Source: Streptosporangium roseum DSM 43021
Lineage (GTDB): Bacteria > Actinomycetota > Actinomycetes > Streptosporangiales > Streptosporangiaceae
Reading direction: 5' to 3'
Assembly: GCF_000024865.1 (NCBI RefSeq)
Contig: NC_013595.1
Coordinates: forward strand, 8,060,001-8,124,000
Length of the DNA stretch: 64,000 nt
Part shown: one piece after another, positions 16,484 to 23,685 of the stretch
Numbering within the stretch: the first letter of the stretch is position 1
How the letters are laid out: every line of letters begins with the position of its first letter
The notes under the pieces: generated by a model
Told to the model about the DNA's origin: nothing
Databases searched by the model: none
The model's input: only the letters and a program-made list of their open reading frames with translations
Made by a program: the position numbers and the translations under genes

Positions 16484-17599
16484 TCAGGGGCGCCAGATGA
16501 GGATCAGGGCGCAGTCGTCGTTGTGCCCCGCCGACATCGAGGTGACCAGGTTGCGGGCGCCGTCGCGGAACCCGGAGGGCAGCAGCCGCTCGGCCTCCCC
16601 CAGCAGCCGGTCGAGGCCCGCGTCGATGTCGCGGCCGGGCTGCTCTATCAGCCCGTCGGTGTAGAGCATGAGCGCCTCGCCCTTGCGGAGCGTCCCCCGG
16701 TCCGGCTCGCAGTGCAGGTCGGGGACGATGCCCAGGACCACGCCCTTGGCCGGGGAGACCCGCCAGGTGCCGGTGCCCGCCTCGAACTTGACCACCGGCG
16801 GATGGCCGGCCGATGTGATCACGTATTCGCCCGTGACGAGGTTGAGCCGGACGTGGACGGCCGTGACGAAGCCCTCGGCCTCGCGCTGGCGGTGCAGGTA
16901 GGTGTTGCAGGCGGGCAGGAAGTCGTCGACCGAGCCGAGCAGGCCGCCGAAGGTCCCCGACAGCATCAGGGCCCTGGTGCCCGCGTCCACGCCCTTGCCG
17001 GACACGTCGACGAGGGCGAGCTCCACCGTGTCGCCCTCGCGCATGGAGACCAGGAAGTCACCGCCGAAGGAGGAGCCGCCGGCCTGCTTGAGCACCACCC
17101 GGGAGTCCCAGTCCTTGGGCAGCGAGGGCAGCTCGCTCTGGTTCTTGAGGCGGTCGCGCAGCTCCAGCAGCATCGCGTCGCCACGCAGGCCCTGCACGCC
17201 GAGCTTGCCCCGGGTGCGGGCCATCAGCGCCGCCAGCACGGTGGTGAAGCCGAAGGTGACCAGCAGGCCCGGGCCGATGTGCCCCACCCCGCGCGCGACG
17301 CCGACGTAGAGCAGGGCGGCCGCGACCGCGCACAGCAGCTTGCCCAGGCTCCGCAGCCGGAGCCGGAGGCCGCCGACGAGGGTGATCGGGATCAGGAGCG
17401 CCGGGGAGAACCACTCCATGGAGACCCGGGCGGCCAGGCCGGCGAGCACCACGGTCAGCACGGTCAGCATGATGAGCAGGTTGCGGTCGCGGCCCAGCGG
17501 CCCACGGCGCAGGAACCGCACGATGGGCACGAGAAGGGGCACCCGCACCAGGAACGCGCGGAGCCCCGGAGGGATCAGCGGCACCGGGCGAGAACTCAT
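16484..17599 (-). CDS. Membrane PP2C/SpoIIE-type serine phosphatase
   Basis: The protein has 371 residues. The N-terminal third holds three or four membrane helices (about 40-130). A PP2C/SpoIIE domain follows, with metal-binding Asp in SFGGDFLVSM and VDVSGKGVDAG, then ITSAGHPPVV, ALMLYTDGLIEQ and a final AGHNDDCALILI. Such phosphatases dephosphorylate anti-anti-sigma factors. It is monocistronic, convergent with the degenerate LuxR regulator (36-base gap) and divergent from the Eis-like gene. Confidence 0.93.
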   Translation of the reverse strand: MSSRPVPLIPPGLRAFLVRVPLLVPIVRFLRRGPLGRDRNLLIMLTVLTVVLAGLAARVSMEWFSPALLIPITLVGGLRLRLRSLGKLLCAVAAALLYVGVARGVGHIGPGLLVTFGFTTVLAALMARTRGKLGVQGLRGDAMLLELRDRLKNQSELPSLPKDWDSRVVLKQAGGSSFGGDFLVSMREGDTVELALVDVSGKGVDAGTRALMLSGTFGGLLGSVDDFLPACNTYLHRQREAEGFVTAVHVRLNLVTGEYVITSAGHPPVVKFEAGTGTWRVSPAKGVVLGIVPDLHCEPDRGTLRKGEALMLYTDGLIEQPGRDIDAGLDRLLGEAERLLPSGFRDGARNLVTSMSAGHNDDCALILIWRP

Positions 17600-17718
17600 G
17601 ATGCGTTCGACTGTATCTGGCCGTCACCCGTTTGGGCAGCCCACTTGACCAATGGCCTTGATCATTAAGGGCGGATATTGAATGGCCGGAACGGTTTGCC
17701 CCCTCTACCGTAGGAAAA

Positions 17719-18948
17719 ATGAGTCTTAGCCTGCGCCCGATAACCGAGAAAGAATGGTCCGCCTGGATCACGCTCGACGAGGAGGCGTTCGGCAACGCCA
17801 TCCCTCCGCACCGGTCGGAGCTGTTCCGGAGGAACGCCGAGTTCGACCGCTCGCTGGGCGCCTTCGAGGGCGACCTGCTCGTGGGCGCCACCGCCGTGTG
17901 CAGTTTCACCATGACGGTGCCCGGCGGCCCGATCCCGGTCGGCGGCGTCACCTCGGTCGGCGTGCTGCCCTCGCACCGCCGCAGGGGCGTCCTGTCCGCG
18001 CTGATGACCCGCCAGCTCGCCGACCTCCGCGAGCGGGGCGAGGCGGTCGCCGCGCTGTACGCCTCGGAGGCGGCGATCTACGGACGCTTCGGGTACGGCA
18101 GGGCCGCCGACAACCTCTTCTTCGACATCCCCAAGCACGGTGCGGCCCTGGCCGGGCACGCTCCCGTCGATCCCGCGCTGCGGCTGCGCGTCGTCACCCC
18201 CGCCGAGGCCAGGACCGCCTTCGAGAAGGTCTTCGAGGCCGCGCTCGACAGCCGCCCGGGACTCTACGCCCGCACGCCTGCACGCTGGGACGCGGTGCTG
18301 TCGGACCACGAGGCCGACCAGGGGGGCGCCGGGCCGCTGCGCGCCGTGGTCGCCGAGGACGACGGGGGACCTCGCGGCTACGCGCTCTTCAGGATCAAGC
18401 AGGGTTTCACCCCGCACGACGTGCCGGACGGCGAGCTGCGGCTCAAGGAGCTGTTCGGCCTGGACCCGGCCGCCTACGCGCTGCTCTGGCGGCACGTGCT
18501 GGAGCGGGACCTGGTCGCGCGGGTCAAGGCCTGGCAGCGGCCGTCCGACGACCCGCTGATCCACCTGCTGGCCGAGCCGCGCCATCTCAACGCGGGGTGG
18601 TTGGACGACCTGTGGATCCGCCTGGTGGACGTCGAGCGGGCGCTGCCGGCGCGCCGCTACTCGGCGCCGGTGGACGTGGTGATCGAGGTCGAGGACGCCT
18701 TCTGCCCGTGGAACGCCCGCCGCTGGCGGCTGACGGCCGACGCCTCCGGCGCCCGGTGCGTGCCCACCGAGGACCCGGCGGACCTGACGCTCCCGGTCAC
18801 CGTGCTGGGCGCGGCCTACCTGGGCGGCCGCCCGCTGGCGGCGCTGCAGGCGGCGGGGGTGGTGCGCGAGTCGCGGGCGGGAGCCGTACGGGAGCTGTCG
18901 GTCGCGATGTCGTGGGAGCCCGCCCCCTGGGCCGGTCTGATCTTCTGA
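17719..18948 (+). CDS. Eis-like GNAT acetyltransferase
   Basis: This 409-residue protein has the length and layout of the Eis family. An N-terminal GNAT domain carries VGVLPSHRRRGVLSALM as the acetyl-CoA loop. A second, degenerate GNAT domain and a C-terminal SCP2-like domain (YSAPVDVVIEVEDAFCPWN) follow. The protein ends in Phe, matching the free C-terminal carboxylate used by Eis enzymes as general base. Family members acetylate amines at several positions, including aminoglycosides, but whether this one affects drug resistance cannot be told from sequence. Confidence 0.92.
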   Translation: MSLSLRPITEKEWSAWITLDEEAFGNAIPPHRSELFRRNAEFDRSLGAFEGDLLVGATAVCSFTMTVPGGPIPVGGVTSVGVLPSHRRRGVLSALMTRQLADLRERGEAVAALYASEAAIYGRFGYGRAADNLFFDIPKHGAALAGHAPVDPALRLRVVTPAEARTAFEKVFEAALDSRPGLYARTPARWDAVLSDHEADQGGAGPLRAVVAEDDGGPRGYALFRIKQGFTPHDVPDGELRLKELFGLDPAAYALLWRHVLERDLVARVKAWQRPSDDPLIHLLAEPRHLNAGWLDDLWIRLVDVERALPARRYSAPVDVVIEVEDAFCPWNARRWRLTADASGARCVPTEDPADLTLPVTVLGAAYLGGRPLAALQAAGVVRESRAGAVRELSVAMSWEPAPWAGLIF

Positions 18949-18979
18949 CCCGTCCGGTCGCGCGGGTTAGGGTGACCGC

Positions 18980-19171
18980 ATGGCACTGCAGAGCTTGCAG
19001 ATCAGCGCGATCACCGCGATGCGGGCCCGGGACGTCTCCCGGCCCGCGCAGGAGCAGCAGGAGGCCGCGGACCGGCGGCCTCTCCGCGACGAGACGCCGC
19101 GCAAAGAACCGGTGCGCAAAGAACCGGTGCGCAAAGAACCGGTGCGCAAGGAGCCGCCGCGTCGCAGATGA
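18980..19171 (+). CDS. Small basic protein with RKEPV repeats
   Basis: This 63-residue protein has an amphipathic N-terminal part (MALQSLQISAITAMRARDVSRP) and a basic tail with three perfect RKEPV copies plus a variant. It begins 31 bases after the Eis-like gene. The non-repetitive first half reads like a conserved coding segment, but I do not recognise the family. A perfect 8-bp inverted repeat (19173-19180/19198-19205) follows the stop and may terminate transcription. The gene itself is likely; its function is unknown. Confidence 0.6.
   Translation: MALQSLQISAITAMRARDVSRPAQEQQEAADRRPLRDETPRKEPVRKEPVRKEPVRKEPPRRR
19099..19158 (+). repeat. 15-bp tandem repeat, three perfect copies plus one variant
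   Basis: The unit gcgcaaagaaccggt occurs three times without change (19099-19143), then a diverged copy follows (19144-19158). It lies in frame in the small basic protein gene. Exact identity at the DNA level suggests recent slippage or duplication. Confidence 0.95.
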
Positions 19172-19266
19172 GGCGCCTGCCCGACCGTGGCGTGCGAGCA
19201 GGCGCGCGCCCGGTCCCCGAGGGAGGGGGCGGGCCTCCGGACCGGACTGGACCGGCCGGTCCCGGT

Positions 19267-19734
19267 CTACGGCAGCGGCGGCAGCTGGCCGATGGTCTCG
19301 TACGAGGTGAGCTGCGCGATCCGGCGGTTGTGCCGCTCGGCGCCCGAGTAGGCCGTGCCCAGGAAGAGCTCGACGAGCCGGGTGGCCTCCTCCTGGGTGT
19401 GCATCCGCGAACCGACGCTGACCACGTTGGCGTTGTTGTGCTCGCGGGCGAGCTTGGCGGTGTCCTCGCTCCAGGCCAGGGCGGCACGGATGCCGCGCAC
19501 CTTGTTGGCCGCGATCTGCTCGCCGTTGCCCGAGCCGCCGATGACGATCCCCAGGCTCCCGGGGTCCTCCGCGACGCCCTCGGCCGCGCGCAGCACGAAC
19601 GGCGGGTAGTCGTCCTCGGGGTCGTACACGAACGGACCGCAGTCCGTGACCTCGTGTCCGTGCTCCTTCAGCCAGGAGACGACGTGGTTCTTGAGCTCAT
19701 AGCCGGCATGGTCGGCACCGATGTAGACGCGCAC
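19267..19734 (-). CDS. rpiB: Ribose-5-phosphate isomerase B
   Basis: This 155-residue RpiB/LacAB-type isomerase interconverts ribose-5-phosphate and ribulose-5-phosphate in the pentose phosphate pathway. It shows the N-terminal IGADHAGYELK, the catalytic loop GGSGNGEQIAANKV (Glu variant typical of actinobacteria, in place of Cys), and REHNNANVVSVGSR for phosphate binding. The GTG at 19734 gives the normal family length; the frame stays open upstream without resemblance. It is divergent from the deformylase gene with a gap under 100 bases. Confidence 0.95.
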   Translation of the reverse strand: MRVYIGADHAGYELKNHVVSWLKEHGHEVTDCGPFVYDPEDDYPPFVLRAAEGVAEDPGSLGIVIGGSGNGEQIAANKVRGIRAALAWSEDTAKLAREHNNANVVSVGSRMHTQEEATRLVELFLGTAYSGAERHNRRIAQLTSYETIGQLPPLP

Positions 19735-19831
19735 CCGCCCAGTTTCGCAGGTGTGTGTGGCGGGCTCGACCCCCACCCCGGCTAGAGTAATGACCGCTCT
19801 GCTATTCGAACCCTTACAAGAGAGAGTCCCG

Positions 19832-20320
19832 ATGCGTGACATCCGAGTGGTCGGGGATCCGGTCCTGCGCACGCCCGCCGAGCCGGTCGTCGACTTCGAC
19901 CGCGACCTGCGCCGCCTGATCGACGAGATGTTCGACGCCATGTACGCCGCGCAGGGCGTCGGCCTGGCCGGTCCGCAGATCGGCGTGTCGAAGCGGGTCT
20001 TCGTCTACGACTGCAGCAGCCGCAAGGGCCATCTGATCAACCCCGTGCTGACGGTCGACGACGACGCGGAGATCCTCGACGAGGAGGGCTGCCTGTCGGT
20101 CCCCGGCCGTGACACCGGCACTCCGATCTACGCCAGGACGCCCCGGGCCGCCGGGGTCACGGTCCGCGGTCTCGACCGCCTGGGCCGGCCGGTCCAGATC
20201 AGGGCCCGCGGCCTGCTCGCGCGCTGTTTCCAGCACGAGACCGACCATCTCGAGGGGATGCTCTACGTCGACCGCCTCGCCAAGGACGCCGCCAGGAAGG
20301 TCCTCCTCCAGGCTCCGTGA
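19832..20320 (+). CDS. def: Peptide deformylase
   Basis: This 162-residue iron/zinc hydrolase removes the formyl group from nascent proteins. All three family motifs are present: GVGLAGPQIG (42-51, with Gly in place of the usual second Ala), EEGCLS (metal ligand C87) and QHETDH (H135, E136, H139). The ATG at 19832 follows an agagagag ribosome site. The length is usual for the short actinobacterial Def type. It is divergent from rpiB; no fmt gene is adjacent, so it may be an additional deformylase copy. Confidence 0.95.
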   Translation: MRDIRVVGDPVLRTPAEPVVDFDRDLRRLIDEMFDAMYAAQGVGLAGPQIGVSKRVFVYDCSSRKGHLINPVLTVDDDAEILDEEGCLSVPGRDTGTPIYARTPRAAGVTVRGLDRLGRPVQIRARGLLARCFQHETDHLEGMLYVDRLAKDAARKVLLQAP

Positions 20321-20344
20321 TCGAGCCGGCCGGGCTCCGTGCCG

Positions 20345-20809
20345 TCAGCCCCCGGAGGCCCCGGAGGCCCCGGCGGCTCCGGCGGTCTGGGCCGTGCCGC
20401 GCCGCAGGCGTATCACCGGCCTGGCGGCCAGGCCGAGGCCGGCCACGAGGAGCAGCGCGACCATGATCCACTCATTGGATCCGCCGGGGCCGTAGACATG
20501 GCCCCGGCGACCGGTGTCGAAGGCCCGCGACGTCTGGCCGGGGACGAACGCCTCCCGGTCCGCGCCGTAGAACGCGATCTCCGGGCGCACCTCCTCGCCC
20601 GCCCGGAACTCCCCCAGCCAGGTGCACTGCTCGTGGCCGGGATGCTGGACGCACTCGACCCGCTGGGCGGTGAACGTGCCCCAGGTGCCCTCGCCGCGCA
20701 GCGCGGCCAGGGCCGATCCGAGGTTCTGCGCGGCGAGCAGCACCAGCGCCAGTCCTCCCACGGCTATCACCAGGTCGAACGCGCTCGGACGCTTGGTGCC
20801 CAGATTCAT
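20345..20809 (-). CDS. Conserved two-helix membrane protein of unknown function
   Basis: This 154-residue protein has one membrane helix at each end (about 10-35 and 113-137). Between them is an extracytoplasmic-looking domain with Cys residues in VECVQHPGHEQC that could form a disulfide, and GEFRAGEE. The C-terminal tail is Gly/Ala/Ser-rich. Similar small actinomycete proteins with this Cys-His segment seem familiar to me, but no function is known. It is convergent with the deformylase gene. Confidence 0.75.
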   Translation of the reverse strand: MNLGTKRPSAFDLVIAVGGLALVLLAAQNLGSALAALRGEGTWGTFTAQRVECVQHPGHEQCTWLGEFRAGEEVRPEIAFYGADREAFVPGQTSRAFDTGRRGHVYGPGGSNEWIMVALLLVAGLGLAARPVIRLRRGTAQTAGAAGASGASGG

Positions 20810-20897
20810 TCGCTGCCTTTCGGAAGGGCGAGGATTCCCTTAAGGCGGGTTTACCCAGAAGATCCCGCGATGGCAACCCTTTCCGAGCCGATCGGCA

Positions 20898-21007
20898 ATA
20901 TCGGAGAACAGTGATCGGCGATTCCGTGGAACGCCGCTCGGCGATCTACGGGATCGCCGAGCGGTGATTCCGCGGAACACGGCCAGGCGATTACGGAGAA
21001 CACGGCC
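20898..21007. repeat. Four degenerate 13-19-bp repeats around a hairpin
   Basis: Copies begin at 20898 (atatcggagaaca), 20920 (gattccgtggaacgcc), 20966 (gattccgcggaacacggcc) and 20989 (gattacggagaacacggcc). The last two are 23 bases apart and nearly identical. The shared core is cgg/cgn-gaac. They flank a perfect hairpin. Function unknown: binding-site cluster or decayed duplication. Confidence 0.7.
20934..20964 (-). terminator. Perfect 13-bp stem hairpin, probable terminator
   Basis: ccgctcggcgatc (20934-20946) pairs perfectly with gatcgccgagcgg (20952-20964) across a 5-base loop. It lies about 130 bases beyond the stop of the leftward aldehyde dehydrogenase gene. There is no T-run, as is common for actinomycete terminators. 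Confidence 0.6.
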
Positions 21008-21091
21008 ACAGTCGCGGGCCCGTCCCCGCGGGAGGGATCCGCGGGACGGATCCGCGGGACGACACCTTGAGGGGGACGTCCCACGGGGAGG

Positions 21092-22501
21092 TCAGAGCTG
21101 GACCGACTTGATCTCCAGATACTCCTCAAGTCCGAACTCGCCCAGCTCGCGTCCCAGCCCGGACTGCTTGTAGCCGCCGAAGGGGGCCCGCGGGTTGAAC
21201 TGGCCGCCGTTGACGGCCACCTGGCCGGTGCGCAGCCGCCGCGCGACGGAGACCGCGCGCTCCTCGCTGCCCGCCCACACCGCGCCCGCCAGGCCGTACG
21301 GCGTGCCGTTGGCGATGGCCACGGCCTCGTCCTCGCCGCGGGTGTAGGGGATGATCGCCAGGACCGGGCCGAAGATCTCCTCCTGCTCGATCACCATCCC
21401 CGGCTCCACCCCGGCGAACACGGTGGGCTCCACGTAGAAGCCCCGGTCCAGGGGCCGGTCGGTGCCTCCGGCGACCAGCCGGGCGCCCTCCTCCTGCCCC
21501 CGGTTGATGTAGTGGACGACCCGGTCGCGCTGGGCCGCGGAGACCAGCGGGCCGAGGCGGGTGAGCTCGTCGAAGGGGTCGCCGACGGTGTACTTCCCCG
21601 CGGCCGCGACGGCGAGCCCGACGGCGTCGTCGTACTGGTCACGGTGGACGATCATGCGGGTCCAGGCCGAGCAGGTCTGGCCCGAGTTGAGGAAGGCGTT
21701 GGCCACCGTCACCTTGGTGGCCGCGGCCAGATCGGCGTCCGGCAGCACCACGCTGGCCGACTTGCCGCCCAGCTCCAGAGCCACCCGCTTGACCGTCTCG
21801 GCGGCGAGCGAGGCCACCCGCCGGCCCGCCCTGGTGGAGCCGGTGAAGGACACCATGTCCACGTCGGGATGGGTGACCAGGGCCTCGCCCACCACCGGGC
21901 CGTAGCCGCTCACCATGTTGAACACCCCGGCGGGCAGCCCGACCTCGTCGAAGATCCCGGCCAGCGCGAAGGCGGCCAGCGGCGCCACCTCGCTGGGCTT
22001 GAGCACCACCGTGCAGCCGGCGGCGAGCGCCGGGCCCACCTTGCACACGATCTGGTGGAGGGGGTAGTTCCACGGCGTGATGGCGGCGACCACGCCGACC
22101 GGCTCCCGGAAGATCCGGGAGTTGCCGACCCTGCCGCCCTCGAAGTCGTAGGTCTCGGCGAGCTGGCCGTAGGAGGCCAGCACCCCGGCCGGCATCAGCG
22201 TCTGCACCTTCATCGCCACGTTGTAGGGCGCGCCCATGTCCGTGGTGATGATCCGGGCTATCTGATCGGAGCGTTCTCGTATCAGCTCGGCCGCGGCGGC
22301 GAGGATCTTGCCTCGCTCGGCGGCGGCCGTACTCGACCACGAGGGCAGGGCCGCGCGGGCCGCGGCCACGGCGATCTCGACGTCGGCGGGCGATCCGGCG
22401 GGCACCCTGTCGACCGTCTCCTCGGTCGCGGGGTTGACGACGTCGACGCTCTCGCCGGACGCCGAGGCCCGCCATGCTCCGTTCAGATAAAGATGACGCA
22501 T
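21092..22501 (-). CDS. NAD(P)-dependent aldehyde dehydrogenase
   Basis: This protein has about 469 residues of the ALDH superfamily: cofactor segment ITPWNYPLHQ, VVLKPSEVAP, SFTGSTRAGR, catalytic Glu in LELGGKSA (about E243) and nucleophile Cys in NSGQTCSA (about C277). It oxidises an aldehyde to the acid; the substrate (for example semialdehyde, betaine aldehyde or aromatic) cannot be fixed from sequence. The ATG at 22501 has an aagga site nine bases upstream; an ATG three codons earlier (22510) is too close to it. Apparently monocistronic. Confidence 0.94.
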   Translation of the reverse strand: MRHLYLNGAWRASASGESVDVVNPATEETVDRVPAGSPADVEIAVAAARAALPSWSSTAAAERGKILAAAAELIRERSDQIARIITTDMGAPYNVAMKVQTLMPAGVLASYGQLAETYDFEGGRVGNSRIFREPVGVVAAITPWNYPLHQIVCKVGPALAAGCTVVLKPSEVAPLAAFALAGIFDEVGLPAGVFNMVSGYGPVVGEALVTHPDVDMVSFTGSTRAGRRVASLAAETVKRVALELGGKSASVVLPDADLAAATKVTVANAFLNSGQTCSAWTRMIVHRDQYDDAVGLAVAAAGKYTVGDPFDELTRLGPLVSAAQRDRVVHYINRGQEEGARLVAGGTDRPLDRGFYVEPTVFAGVEPGMVIEQEEIFGPVLAIIPYTRGEDEAVAIANGTPYGLAGAVWAGSEERAVSVARRLRTGQVAVNGGQFNPRAPFGGYKQSGLGRELGEFGLEEYLEIKSVQL

Positions 22502-22843
22502 GGCTCTCATCCTTGCGTGCGGACCGTCATAAGGCGAGAGCCCGGCAGGTCACGGGATACCTGCCCAACCGCATGAAGATCGCAATTTAGCCGCATGCCG
22601 TCCTCGCCGCGGCGGGCACTCGGCCCCCTCTGCGACGAGGGTACGGCGAAGCACGCTCATAAACGGCGAATTACCGAGATACTTAAAAACTCGTAATATC
22701 CGGATAAACGAGGAGAGATTATGCCTTGCGGGGGTCTCGGCCGCGCGATGGCGTGCGGAGGACGGTCGGGCCGGATCCCCCGCACACCGCGCGCACCCGC
22801 CCCGCCCCGCCCGAACGCGCAGGTGGCAGGGCAGGACCGGCGA
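22502..22843. other. Intergenic region with AT-rich stretch
   Basis: About 340 bases separate two leftward genes. It holds an AT-rich stretch (about 22660-22715), which probably contains the aldehyde dehydrogenase promoter, and a short inverted repeat ggcaggt...acctgcc (22544-22565) in the leader. A consensus-like gaggagag before an ATG at 22721 on the plus strand has no convincing gene behind it. Confidence 0.45.
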
Positions 22844-23464
22844 TCACTCGAAGATCGGCCCTCGGGTGCGGGAGCGCTTGATCTCGAAGAAGCCGTCGAT
22901 GCCGGCCACCAGGCGGACGCCGTCCCAGAGCTTGCCCGCCTCCTCGCCCTTGGGCGCGGGCGAGACGACCGGGCCGAAGAAGGCGACGCCCTCCACCGCG
23001 ATCACCGGGGTGCCGACCTCCTGGCCGACCCGGTCGATGCCGTCGTTGTGCGAGGCGCGCAGAGCCTCGTCGAACTCCTCCGAGTCCATCGCGTCGGCGA
23101 ACGCCGGGTCGAGCCCCGCGGCCTCCAGCGCCTCCTCGACGGTCTCGCGGAGCCTGTCGAGCTCCTTGAGCCTGCCCTGGTTGTGGAAGCGGGTGCCGAG
23201 CTCGGTGTAGAGCCGGCCGACCGTCTCGGAGTCGTACTTCTCCTGCACGGCGGTGACCACCCGGACCGGGCCGATGGCCTTGGCGATCTGCTCGCGGTAC
23301 TTGTCGGGCACCTCCTTGTCCTCGTTGAGCACGTTGAGGCTCATGATGTGCCAGCGCGGCTCGATCGGCCGGATCTTCTCCACTTCCAGCAGCCATCGGG
23401 AGGTCATCCACGCGTACGGGCAGAAGGGGTCGAACCAGAGGTCCACCGGGGTGCGCTCAGTCAT
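22844..23464 (-). CDS. Rv2466c-like mycothiol-dependent DsbA-fold reductase homologue, monothiol
   Basis: This 206-residue thioredoxin/DsbA-fold protein closely follows the mycobacterial nitroreductase Rv2466c along its length: LWFDPFCPYAWMTSRWLLEV, GPVRVVTA, RFHNQG, GTPVIAVEGVAFFGPV, and GKLWDGVRLVAGIDGFFEIKR. Rv2466c has a CPWC site and uses mycothiol. Here the active site is C15-P-Y-A18, so only the first Cys remains, and a disulfide mechanism is impossible without another thiol. It could work by mixed disulfide with mycothiol. The neighbouring pepN gene is divergent. Confidence 0.9.
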   Translation of the reverse strand: MTERTPVDLWFDPFCPYAWMTSRWLLEVEKIRPIEPRWHIMSLNVLNEDKEVPDKYREQIAKAIGPVRVVTAVQEKYDSETVGRLYTELGTRFHNQGRLKELDRLRETVEEALEAAGLDPAFADAMDSEEFDEALRASHNDGIDRVGQEVGTPVIAVEGVAFFGPVVSPAPKGEEAGKLWDGVRLVAGIDGFFEIKRSRTRGPIFE

Positions 23465-23685
23465 CTCTCAACTTTCTGATCGTGAAGCTTCCTCGCATAG
23501 CGACAACCCGGAGGGCCGAGTTTCCTATTCCGCGTGTGGATTATTACGTTGACTAGCGGCTTTATCCTCGAATGGAGCGGGCGGCCCGTCCCCCGGCATC
23601 CGAGGCGGCGATCTTCTGTCTCACATGGCAGGATTCAGGAATCCCTGCGCAACGGAGCGGGGGAAGTTGTGACGAGGGAGCGGTA

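Noticed and set aside
22721..23479. Plus-strand frame with an excellent ribosome site (gaggagag)
   Set aside because: It is mostly antisense to the Rv2466c-like gene, has composition of a mirror frame and no family resemblance.
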